Positions 1 through 9,187 of a DNA stretch of 51,451 nt are shown piece after piece. A program made the position numbers and the translations under genes. Where the stretch lies: positions 1 through 51,451 of the forward strand of contig JSYX01000209.1 of assembly GCA_000787465.1 (NCBI GenBank), in the 5' to 3' direction. Numbering within the stretch: the stretch's first letter is position 1; each line of letters starts with the position of its first letter. The DNA comes from Thermomucor indicae-seudaticae (taxonomy: Eukaryota > Mucoromycota > Mucoromycetes > Mucorales > Lichtheimiaceae). Under the pieces are notes generated by a model. That model was not told the DNA's origin. It saw nothing but the letters and a program-made list of their open reading frames with translations, and did not search any database.

Positions 1-302
1 CGCACCACCTGATACAGTACAGATTGGTGTAAACTTGCTAGAAAAAAAAAAGAGAACATCGCAAGGTAAGATACCTTATTGTTTTGTATAGCGCTGTCGT
101 GTGAAGTCCTTATAGGCGGCAGCACAAGAAAAGCAAACATTACCCAGCAATTCTCGCCTACTTTGCCGTGCACTGTGAACGTTCTGAAAATATCAAAATC
201 CTTCTGCATATATAACAAGCGCAAGATGTCAAAGCGATCTCTTATGAATTTCCCTCACAAAGGGAAGGATTTTTGGCGTGTTTTATTATATCATAGAAAG
301 AC
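1..302. other. Intergenic, nothing recognised
   Basis: Left edge of the window, upstream limit unknown. Short A-tract near 40-52. No open frame in either strand resembles a protein I recognise. It lies just 3' of the Spp1-like gene on the minus strand and may hold its 3' untranslated region. Confidence 0.5.
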
Positions 303-2278
303 CTAATGCTTGACAGGGCCACTGTCAAAGATCTGCCATCCGACATCTGGCTTGCGGCTTTCTTTGATACGTGCTTTTAGCGCTTTCTTTTCTTCGTCCA
401 GATCCAATAGTATCGCCACATTCATCCCACGTAGCTGTTCAAATTCTGCTTTTCTGATCTCCAGCCACTCTTGATGCATGACACATTTCTTCTTAGGTTC
501 GTCGCAGACAAAGAATTCAAGCTCTTTGGGTGATAGTCTGGACGCATTGGAGCCGAAATCGACGTGTATTTCTGTCCCGTCCCGCGAGACATCCTTTGCC
601 AGTTGCCATATATAATCTTGCCATTGGACCCGGGAATCGAAGCCACACACAGACTTGTCATTCTTTAGTGCTTGCGCTTCCATGATTGCGTTTACAAATT
701 TCAGCTGGATATCGTATTGGGGTATGATGGCCCTTCTTTCGTGCATTTCCTGCTTGATACGTTCGATTCTTGCCTTGTCTCTGTTGATCCTTTCTTCATT
801 TGCAAAGCTCCTCTGATATTCTCGCTGTCGTTTCAAGGTTTCCAACATGGTCGCTGTGCTGTCGCTGCTACTACCTCCCGAGGACTGCTGGCTCGCATTG
901 AATTTTTTTGTGGCCTCTTCGAGTCGTTTACGCGCTACTATCATGCCACATTCCTGACTGCAATACTTTGATGGATTCGGTTCACGAATACTGAGACGTG
1001 ACGCGTTTTGGCACTCGTCCCTAGCGCATACTGGCCGTCGCGTCGTGACTTTGCCTGTTTCTATAAACCTTAATTAATTTACGTGGGAAAAATTTACTCC
1101 AATCAACTTTGGCTTACGTTTGGAACAAGCGTCGCAGTAATAAAGATCGATAAAATCGCATTCGTTTCTCTTCAATCCCACACATTCTCCATGAAACCAC
1201 TTCTTGCATTGATAACAATCCAGCATTAACCACGGGCTCTCAAACGGTCTTCGACATACGCAGTGCAGGGTTGGCTGCTCTACCAGAGATGCCTTTCTGC
1301 CGGCGGATCTTGTTATTCTCTTTTCGGTACCGGTTGCCTTGGTCTCGTTTGGCTTGGTTTTCTTTTTCGAAGCACCAGCAGTTTCTGATTTCGGAGGCCG
1401 TCCTCTCTTTTTCCCTTTCCGTTGTTGCTGTAACAATACGGTATCATCCGTTGCTTCTGAAGTCGAACCAGCACCAGAGATCTACAAAAAAAGAAAACAG
1501 CGGGCGATCAATACCTGAACCGCAGGAAGAAAAAGAAGGTTCTATTGCCTACATCCAGCTCTCTGGGTTGCCCTGCAATGTTCCTGGTATCGATCGGTTT
1601 GCTAGCTTTCTTTTTCGTAGACGGGGAGGAGGAGGAAGAGGAGGCGGCTTTGCCTTTTGCCGGACGACCCTTTTTGGCTGGCCTAGTAGGGGGGATATCT
1701 TCTTGAGTGATTAGATTCGACTCGGTGACGGCTACGGAGTCTGCTGCAGCATTTTCCAGATGTTCGAAGCTTCTTTTTCTTCCGGTGATTGACGAGTGGG
1801 TATCAGGAGTCTGGTAACCGAGATGCTCGCGTGTGGAGGGTGTGGTAATAACAGCGTGGCCTGGTGATGAGGTTGGTGGCGCGAGATCAGCAAATGGATT
1901 TTGAGTTGTCGCGTTGATAAACTCGACGGGTGGTACGTAGGCTGAACGCGACGAAGACGGGTCGTGGAGTGGCGAGGAGACAGTAGGAAGAAGAGGAATA
2001 TATGGACGCTCAAGGCCGCCATGATCTTTTGGAGTCTCGACAGGCTGCCATTTCAAAGTAGTAGTAGTAGTAGTAGTACAATGACGCGCCTTGCCAGCGA
2101 GAGATGACGATACAGCACGTTGATCATTGAGCGCGTCCAGTGGTGGTGCTGGATTCAATATAGATCCTAGATCCAAAGCACGGACTGGTGGTGTCTGTTG
2201 GTGACCAAGATCCGACTGTGAGGAGGGTTCAGGGAGATCTGAGACGGCGTTGGGCTTATCAGGTTGGCTTTGGGACAT
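303..2278 (-). CDS. Spp1/CFP1-like PHD-finger subunit of COMPASS (Set1 complex)
   Basis: Predicted nuclear subunit of the Set1/COMPASS histone H3K4 methyltransferase, which reads methylated H3K4 through a PHD finger. Three exons fit: 2278-1553, 1481-1118 and 1060-303 (introns of 71 and 57 nt, phases 0 and 1), giving about 615 aa. Residues 1-240 are low-complexity, with a poly-Thr run and AT-hook-like Lys/Arg-Gly-Arg-Pro stretches. The PHD finger lies in exon 2: LHCVCRRPF, then LDCYQCKKWFHGECVG, then YYCDAC, all eight metal ligands visible. After the second intron comes the Spp1/CFP1-specific Cys cluster (PVCARDECQN ... SKYCSQECGM) followed by a charged coiled-coil region and a Cys-His-containing C-terminal domain (FFVCDEPKKKCVMHQEW). 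The in-frame start at 2326 would add a hydrophobic leader unlikely in a nuclear protein, so the Met at 2278 is preferred. Identity is strong for the family, inferred for the complex. Confidence 0.85.
2058..2078. repeat. (GTA)7 microsatellite inside exon 1
   Basis: Seven GTA units on the plus strand encode a poly-threonine run in the N-terminal part of the Spp1-like protein. Such a tract is likely length-variable between strains. Confidence 0.8.
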
Positions 2279-2499
2279 GCTGACGAGTAAGCAGATCGCG
2301 AGGAGCAGAAAGGAGAGAATGAGCATTGGCTGTGCCTGTTCTTGTGCACTGTCAGCCCGCTATTTATCTGGTTTCGGTCATGTGATTGCGCCGCGCGAAA
2401 ATTATTTTGCGTTGGCGAATAGGGCGTCACCAGAATTTGCGTTTCCGCCAGTAAGAAAGCGCGTTACCTTTTTATAATACTCACTACGTCTCTCTCGTA

Positions 2500-3810
2500 T
2501 TGAACAAGCTTAGTGAGTATCTGGAAGACGAAGATATTTCGTTGAGTGAAAATGCCGATGCTACTTTGTCCGATGTCGAGATGATTGAGGACGAAGAATT
2601 AGGTTAGCAGGCAGAAATGTCCATTCGATATGCGGTTATGCCTTTGAACGCATGCGTACATTAATGGATGTAGTTCCGTCCTGGGGAAGATAACGGGGAA
2701 GGAACTTTAGCGAGTGTCGTTCACATTGGGGAGACCTCACATCTTCGAGTAAGACATAAAGAAGCGGCTAGAGTTAAAGCCAGAGGAACATACAGGCGAT
2801 ATACTCCACAACAGATAGAGAAGCTATTTGATCTGGTTATTGAAGAAGGGTGGACGGAGAAGCAAGCAGCATTGATAACGGGTATAAACGTTCAAACCGC
2901 TCAATAAAATATTAAAACATACAATAATGACGAAGAAAGACGTTTGCCTGGTGTTTGAAGGAAGCCTCGTGCTCGGCGTTGTGGTAAGTTGATTGAAGCT
3001 CATTCTCAATTTCTTCTAGATTATATTGAGCAAGACCCAACTTTTATCTTGGCTGACATAAGGCGAAGTCTCTGAAAGGCGTCGAAGATTTAACCATCCC
3101 AGATTCGGCGTTGCACAGACATTTGGTCAAAAAATGCAGTTTGATGTTGAAAAGACTGGAAAAGCTGCCTGCAGCGAGGAATTCTGATAGAGTCATAGCA
3201 TTACGGCGGGAGAAGGTTGAAGAGTGGGAGGAAATGCAAGCTTGGATTTCACTAAGAATTGCGTTTTCGTCCACGAAGCTGGATTTAACTTGCATATCCG
3301 GATGAAACTTTGGTCGTTCTTTGAAAGATACTCCAGCGAAAAGCGCTGTACCGCCTGGAAAAGGTGTTACAATCACCATACTAGGCGTCATATCTGAGGC
3401 TAGCGTGATAGAAATGGAAAAGAAGCAAAGAAAGTCAATGGCCGCATCGGTACACGAACGGAACTCTACCTCTCTTAATATCTCGAATGTAATGGATCTG
3501 TTGGATAAAAACGATGCGAATGGCCGCTATATGTGATGGACAATGCTCCAATATATACTCCAGCAGCTGTTCACAACTTGATTGAGAGCAGATGCTACAA
3601 GTGTATATTTACTTCCTTATTCTCCGTTTCTGAATCCAATGAAGGTTCGGGCCAAAGATAACAGCGGGTATTAGGAGGAACACACTGAGAATGGACTATG
3701 GATTTACAGATCGAATCTGTGATTCAGTGAAGGAAGTGACGAGATTAGACTTCGAAGCCCGGATTGAACATGCAACATACTTTTTTCATTGTTGTAAGAA
3801 TGAAGGTTGA
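2500..3810 (+). pseudogene. Decayed Tc1/mariner-type (DDE) transposase
   Basis: Reading all plus frames in turn gives a broken transposase of the Tc1/mariner/IS630 superfamily: an acidic leader from about 2510, a helix-turn-helix segment near 2795-2910 (YTPQQIEKLFDLVIEEG, then EKQAALITGI), a linker with QFLLDYIEQDPTF near 3010-3045, LRREKVEEWEEM near 3203, then the catalytic core. The first catalytic motif reads VHEAGFN, with His (3272-3274) where an Asp is expected. The second, MDNAPIYTP, keeps its Asp (3539-3541). The third reads SPFLNPMK, with Lys (3642-3644) where the family has Glu. Several stop codons and frame changes separate these blocks. Seen: frame breaks and lost catalytic residues. 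Known: DDE/D chemistry of the family. Inference: an old inactive copy. Terminal inverted repeats were not identified. Confidence 0.75.
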
Positions 3811-4077
3811 AGTATTGCATTGTTCAAATGTTTTGATCAGCAAGAAGTGAGACTCTTTAGTAGTTGTTTATTCGAACGAAATGTGCATATAAAGGTTCCT
3901 ATTGCGTTGGAGCAGGAGATAAATTTTGCTTGCGCGAGAAACTGACCGAGATCCGCACTTAACATACGCCTCATTTTGCACGGTCAGTTGCACACTCGGG
4001 CTTGACGAGGGGAAAGTACTGTATTTTTACCTTCTACTTCGCGCTCCAGAACAATCTCTTGGCGCACTAGGCAAGAA
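3811..4077. other. Intergenic, possibly transposon-derived
   Basis: Between the transposase remnant and the MITE-like element. No recognisable gene. The proximal part may be the 3' end of the Tc1/mariner copy. Confidence 0.4.
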
Positions 4078-4249
4078 TAGGGCTCCGAGTATACATACAG
4101 ACCGACCGACTTACTTCCGACGTCGGAATTCCGATCGACTCGTGTCGGCAGAAACTTTTTGTGCCGACCGACGTCTCTGCCGACATCTCTACCGACTCAT
4201 GTCGGCAGGAAATCTTTATGCCGACCGACTTGGCAAATTCGGAGCCCTA
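4078..4249. mobile_element. MITE-like element, 172 bp, with TAGGGCTCCGA inverted ends
   Basis: The left end reads TAGGGCTCCGA (4078-4088) and the right end is its perfect reverse complement TCGGAGCCCTA (4239-4249). Inside lie two 36-bp direct repeats (4137-4172 and 4194-4229, about 80% alike), each starting GACTC, then TGTCGGCA, and ending TGCCGACCGAC, so each can fold on itself. A third, more diverged GACCGAC copy is near 4101-4110. Ends of TA, small size and no coding capacity fit a miniature inverted-repeat element moved by a TA-targeting transposase. Family assignment is inference. Confidence 0.6.
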
Positions 4250-4547
4250 GCCGCCACTTTGGCAGTCAGTAGAATGTCTCGATATCCGCCACTGGTATGT
4301 ACGTAAAACTGTACCTTCATTACAGGGAAGCAATTCTTCTCACATCTTATGAGGGACTCACGTACAAAACTTCCGTAGTGCACATGTCCTACCCGAGCAA
4401 GATATGTAATTTTGTTGCCTGATGTGTACGTATACGTACAGAAAACAGCTTTTCAGCTATGATATCGATAAAAATACTATTTTTTGACCCTCCTGTATTC
4501 GCATATGCCTAAATGGCGCCAGTTTTTAGATATCGTCTCCTTGCCGC
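4250..4547. other. Intergenic, nothing recognised
   Basis: AT-rich spacer downstream of the MITE-like element and 3' of the gene ending at 4548. No gene, repeat or RNA recognised. Confidence 0.4.
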
Positions 4548-5618
4548 TTAAGATTTGTTTGCCCGTCGATTTGCCGTTATTGATGTCGTTAAGTGATCGC
4601 GCTGTCTTGAGGGAGTCTCCCCCAGTGATCTATTGCTTACCTTCAACTGCCATAAACCTTGCACAACGAGCGGCAGCGAGCTCAACTGGCTAATGTCTTT
4701 TATAAATGAAATGCCACGTAGGTGGATTAGTCGATAAATTCTGGGATTCTTCATATCCATCTTGAATGTTCGCCAATTGTCACCTGAAGAAGGGGCCAGC
4801 GTTAATGTCTTACACAGTTGCAAATATAGATACCTACTCTCGACCAGGACTCCGCACACAACAGGCGAAGGCACCCGTTCCGCGATCAAACAATCCAGCA
4901 TATATTTCATTTGCTGCCCAAGTTTGACGAGATCAGACCTTATTCCTGCACAGCGTCCGTTTGGTCCCTTGAACTCTGCCATGAGAATCCCTTCTTGCTT
5001 TACTGTTCCGTTAACATAGGCTACAAAGTCTGGCTTCATTCCGGTCGCGAGTGTCTTGCTGCCAAGCCTTCCGTTGGCCCTTAAAATTAATAGGCGTTAG
5101 AAGTATGCGCCGTTTAATGTGTATGAAAGCTTACCACTGGTGTCTCAACAATGGCTCCCGGCCAAATATATACTGGAAAAACGGTGCGATCAGGTCATGG
5201 ACAACCGTGTCTTCCAACGACAAATAGGGTTCCGCAAGAAGCAATGGCGGGGAACTGGAAAGGAGGATGAGATCATAGACTTCCATGTGGTTTTCAGGAC
5301 TCACAGGGTGTGAAGCATGTTGGCGACAGCCAGATGAAGCTTGTTGTCGCTGGTAAGCGCCTGCTGTAGTAGAGATATGGTCTTTGTTTCGACCGCCAAG
5401 CTTTGCGCTACAAACGTTTCGTCAAGAAAAAACTATCGTCGTAGAACAATAAGGTACCAAGCTATAAATAGGTATCTTTCTAGAGTACTTACATTTATCA
5501 TATCGCCGTATCAGTTGCGCGACATATCGCTAATCGGCTCCAGTTGCTCATTGATGTTCAAGGACTGTATAATACTGAAGTGCAGATCTGGAAACAGTTT
5601 GGTAACTGATGAGCTCAT
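4548..5618 (-). CDS. Conserved hypothetical protein, zygomycete family, spliced and possibly broken
   Basis: I do not recognise a function. The last exon (5079-4548) reads cleanly and is preceded by two well-supported introns, 5134-5080 (55 nt, phase 2) and 5304-5255 (50 nt, phase 2), joining exons 5432-5305 and 5254-5135. The joined part includes SNMLHTL-like helices, HDLIAPFFQYIFGREPLL, ANGRLGSKTLATGMKPDFV and MAEFKGPNGRC, with a KPDF...EFKGP pattern that recalls a family of uncharacterised zygomycete proteins often found near transposons (recalled, not searched). The first exon (Met near 5618, MSSSVTKLFPDLHFSIIQS) does not join in phase: frame 1 stops at about 5518 while another frame continues, so either a splice site is non-obvious or a frameshift has broken the gene. 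The 5.5-6.6 kb gene upstream on the same strand might be part of the same locus. Confidence 0.45.
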
Positions 5619-5656
5619 TTTCCGCGAGAAGAGGTAGACATGATCGCATGCCCTGC

Positions 5657-5675
5657 GAAAAAAAAAAAAAAAAAA
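5657..5675. repeat. Poly-A tract
   Basis: Run of about 17 A on the plus strand in the putative promoter or 5' intron of the 4548-5618 gene. On the minus strand it is a T-run directly before a cag, so it could also be a polypyrimidine tract of an intron acceptor. Confidence 0.7.
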
Positions 5676-5847
5676 TCGTAACACGGCTGAGTGACCAAAA
5701 ATATGCAAGTCCCTATGATGACTTACAAGAGTCTCAGGTCGGATACCTGGCTCAAATGCTTCTGCCCTCTGCGCATGGATCCGCGGTGATAACTTTGTCA
5801 AGTTTGTCCCGGAAAAGATCCACTACAAGGGTGTTGAAGAAGTTATA

Positions 5848-6650
5848 TTAACTGTTCTTCCTGACGCACTTATCCATGAGTACCGCTTCCTCTGATATCG
5901 CCGCGCTTCCTGTTCTCTCTGGACAGACCATTTCGTACACAGCCTTTCGGCGAGGATGCTCCTCCCGGCTTGTCACGGATTCATCTTCACTTGACAGGTG
6001 CCGCTGCTGCTATATTGCACAGAAGGTTATCCATGACTGTAAGTAATCCCACTATTCTGACATTCTTTCAAACATACATACCTTCTCTCTTTGATTTTTG
6101 TCGATGATATTGCTGGCTGATCTGGTGGACAGTTCTTTATGGATGCGGTAGCTTTGCCCCACGTATGTGATTGCAGCTTCATCCTACGCGGCGCGTTACT
6201 ATGGCACCTTGCCAATTACGTTGATGTTACTACCCTCTCATTTTGCGCCTTTCGCGCGGCAAGTGCCAAACGCCAAACCTCAAAGCGCACTTCTTTTGGA
6301 CCAATCCATGATCGCTTTAAGTTAATAAAGGCACAGGGAAGATTAAACGTGCTGCGCACCAGCATGAAATTTACCACATGATTATCGGGGCAGCTGTCTT
6401 TGTATTTTCCGACGACTTTCAAGAAACGGCTTTTCCAACCGGTCTCCATGTCAACAGGGACATCAACTACGGGGGCCCATACTGCAAACGCGTCTCGATA
6501 CTTCTGAACAAAGCGGGAGAAACTTGGGCGTTTGTGGTTTTTGACATAGCGCTTGAGCTCTAGAAATAAGTTTAGAGTGTTTATCTTCGACCCAATTTAC
6601 CAAAGGGTCTTGCCTCTGTGCCCCGGGTATTTCATCGTTACAAAGTGACA
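5848..6650 (-). CDS. Hypothetical spliced protein, function unknown, 5' end uncertain
   Basis: Not recognised. The central exon (from about 6560 down to 6235) reads LKRYVKNHKRPSFSRFV, DAFAVWAPVVDVPVDME, WKSRFLKVVGKYKDS, FINLKRSWIGPKEV and LALAARKAQNER, which looks like a real globular protein. A phase-0 donor follows the NER codon and an acceptor (cgcgtag) leads to an exon reading DEAAITYVGQSYRIHKEL, then a second phase-0 intron (gtatgt...) to a charged C-terminus (HLSSEDESVTSREEHPRR) ending at the stop 5848-5850. The 5' side is ambiguous: three frames stay open between 6463 and 6640, and no clear ATG joins in phase. It could be the 5' half of the neighbouring unknown gene at 4548-5618, or a damaged family copy. 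Confidence 0.35.
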
Positions 6651-6651
6651 C

Positions 6652-8214
6652 GGAAGGCGCGAATTTTGGAAAGAAAAAAAAATAAAGATGGATATTTGCG
6701 AGGTCTGGTAGACATGGAACCCTCTAAAATCTGAGTATAAACCCTGACCTTGTTTGGATAAGGCTGGAGATCAAGCAGGATTCGATTGGCTTAGATTTAG
6801 CGAGGTCCCATTTTGAGCGGTTTTTGTCGTTTTTTCTATAGCAACCCAAGGGTAACGCAAGTACCAAGAGGCAATTGCACAACCATGTAGGCAAACGAAC
6901 TGTGCACTGTCATGAACGTGCATGTATTTCTACAGAAGCATAGAATTTGCCTGAGGCGAGCCTCAGACCTCAACTCCCGCAAGCTTCTTACTAAGGTCTG
7001 TGGCATTGGGGAATGCACGGCACGGAATATCGTGATATGTATTGTACAATCAGAAATAAACGCCTGAAGATGCCACATGGGTTGGAGAAGAAACAGAGCG
7101 ACTGTACAGCGTAATTTTGCTTCAATCCCGATTTTCTCTGGTTTTTGGACCCTTTGTTTTCGCCACTATATGAAGTCTGTTGAAAACCATTTGAAACGCT
7201 TCCAAGCGCTTTAGTATGCAAAAGAGCATATCTTAAAGTTTATGTGGTCAGAATTTCGGGGTGGTTTGTGAAGGCAAAAATGGAGAAAATTGAGATCAAA
7301 AAGAGCAGCATAGGTTTTTGACCAGACCGCTATCCAAAGGATTTATGAAACGTGTGCAATGTGCCAATCAATCGGCCTCCAGTGGGCCTGCATGGGATTC
7401 CTGAGAGATTAGCGTCCGAGCGCTCTAATCAGACGAGCCTCGCTTGGTGTTGATGAGTGGTTGGTCCTTTGATTTGTGAATAGAACGAATGACAACCCCT
7501 TTTTAAGCGATCTATCGAGGTGCCTTTGGAGTTTGATCTGTCTGTCCGTCTGTCACGCTTCTCGGTCTATAATTTGTCCGAGGCGCAGCAGCGCCGGTTT
7601 TTGACCTTCTTCTAAGGCGTAAGGCCTAAGCCCTGTCCAATTTTCGACAGACTGGAGAGACATATTGATTGATGCTGTTCTCAATTCCAGTCGGTCCTTT
7701 ACGGCCGCGTTTCTTACAGACATTGTAGATATCTATTTTCGTCTTCCGAACTGATAAGCATGATCGACGTAGTACAGCACGCCCTGAAAGTTTCTGCGAA
7801 ACTGGCTTTATATCTATCACTCTGCGCCGACCAGAGGGACAAACAATTTTACTACTTGATTAGTTTCCATGGGCAGCGTCTACGTCGCCCTCCCAACTCG
7901 GTACCCACTCGACGAGGCGACTGCAACGATCATACGCTTAGTAACCTTTCTACTCGTCTTCGACACATTTTCAAAGTGACAGACAACTTTAAGACAGTCA
8001 TAAGAGATGCACGTTGGGCGCAGTGCATTCTCCAGGCTCAGCGTTAAATAAGCGCCTTTTTTTTTCTAAAGAACGAGTAAAGCGAGACGATCGAGAGATG
8101 GACGTCTGTAGAGGATGGGGTTCCCTTTCGCTAGAAATAACCATAGTGTCAATAACATCTGAAGCGTTAGCGAATGAAAATCAACGGCATGAATACACAA
8201 TGCCGTAGTTTACT
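6652..8214. other. Gene-poor stretch, nothing certain
   Basis: About 1.5 kb with only short frames of random look (60-95 aa). No domain, tRNA or clear repeat was recognised. Its right part borders the possible LTR end described below and may include degraded mobile-element DNA. Confidence 0.4.
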
Positions 8215-8330
8215 TCTTTCAGGAACCAGGAGCCTCACACTTGGCGAGCAGACACCTTGATTAACATTATTTATTTAGCATCGTCGGGGTGAGCTCTGAG
8301 GCAGACTCTAGACATGGTGGCAGAAGCCGG
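8215..8330 (+). mobile_element. Possible LTR 3' end plus tRNA primer-binding site
   Basis: A stretch ending ...CTAGACA (to 8314) is followed at once by TGGTGGCAGAAGCCGGGA (8315-8332). The latter is complementary to a 3' tRNA end of the form ...CTTCTGCCACCA, as in the minus-strand primer-binding site of LTR retrotransposons, which begins TGG right after the CA of the LTR. A short open frame starts in the site (MVAEAGTSKKGTKEDD, 8314 onward) and stops at 8502, so no gag-pol follows. I could not find the matching 5' LTR end or a second LTR. Treated as a truncated fragment, with low confidence. Confidence 0.3.
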
Positions 8331-8398
8331 GACTAGCAAGAAAGGCACCAAAGAGGACGATCCGTTGTATAACGCCATCGCCAGCTGCCAGAGAGAAA

Positions 8399-8519
8399 AG
8401 AGATGCCGTACACCGACCGTCCGCGCGAGTATCTTCTCTCATTGGGAAAAGAGCACTAGAGAGGCGCAGAGATGCCGTACACTGACCGCTTGCCCACGCT
8501 AGACCGTGCACCGACCGCC
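8399..8519. repeat. Three imperfect copies of AGATGCCGTACACCGACCG
   Basis: Copies at 8401-8419 and 8470-8488 differ by one base; a third, partial copy (AGACCGTGCACCGACCG) sits at 8501-8517. Similar flanks (GAGAAAAG / GAGGCGC, and ...GAGCA after) suggest duplication of a unit of roughly 70 bp followed by decay. Confidence 0.6.
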
Positions 8520-8555
8520 TAGGTGAGTCTCTGCTCAATTGCGTTGAGAGCACCC

Positions 8556-9187
8556 CAATCGGCACATCTCAACACAACCGCCCCTAGTGCTGGGCGACTG
8601 AACACAAAGATTCGTTAGAAAGGTCATAGTTCAGATGGCGGGCGGTCATCACCTCGAACGTTGTGAGGCGCATCGACGAAACGTCATCCCAGCCAACTGA
8701 ATTTTTCATCTTTGGCGTTGCCTTTGGGTCTGAAAACCTGTGCTTTTCCGTAAACATTACAGTGCATCGTATACATTACAAACGCGAAAGTGAGTAATTT
8801 GGAACTTCCGCATTTCTGTTGCAACTTGGATTCTTTGTACGTGTACACCATGTAAACGAGCGCACACGGACGTGTATAGTCAGTTTTTACAGGACAAAAG
8901 TTCGATCACAGCTGCGAGTTTCTGTCACAATTGTCCTAGCGGCAAACCGACGTTTAAAACACGTCGAACAAGATACGAGAGCGGCACGACACGAGATCGA
9001 CTAGAAACGAATAACGTGAACAGGAAGCGTTTTCGACTAGGATATTATTATTATCATCATTCGTATAACCATAGAGCGTAATAAAAGGGTATGATTATGA
9101 CGTAAAAGGATTAGGATATAAAAGCTTTCTGAACCACATTATCACTAAAGATTATGATTATTATTAAGGGTTAAGAAGACGCGTATT
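8556..9187. other. Intergenic, AT-rich toward the right
   Basis: No gene recognised. The last 180 bp contain ATT-rich runs typical of a 3' untranslated or terminator region for the minus-strand gene that ends at 9188. Confidence 0.4.
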
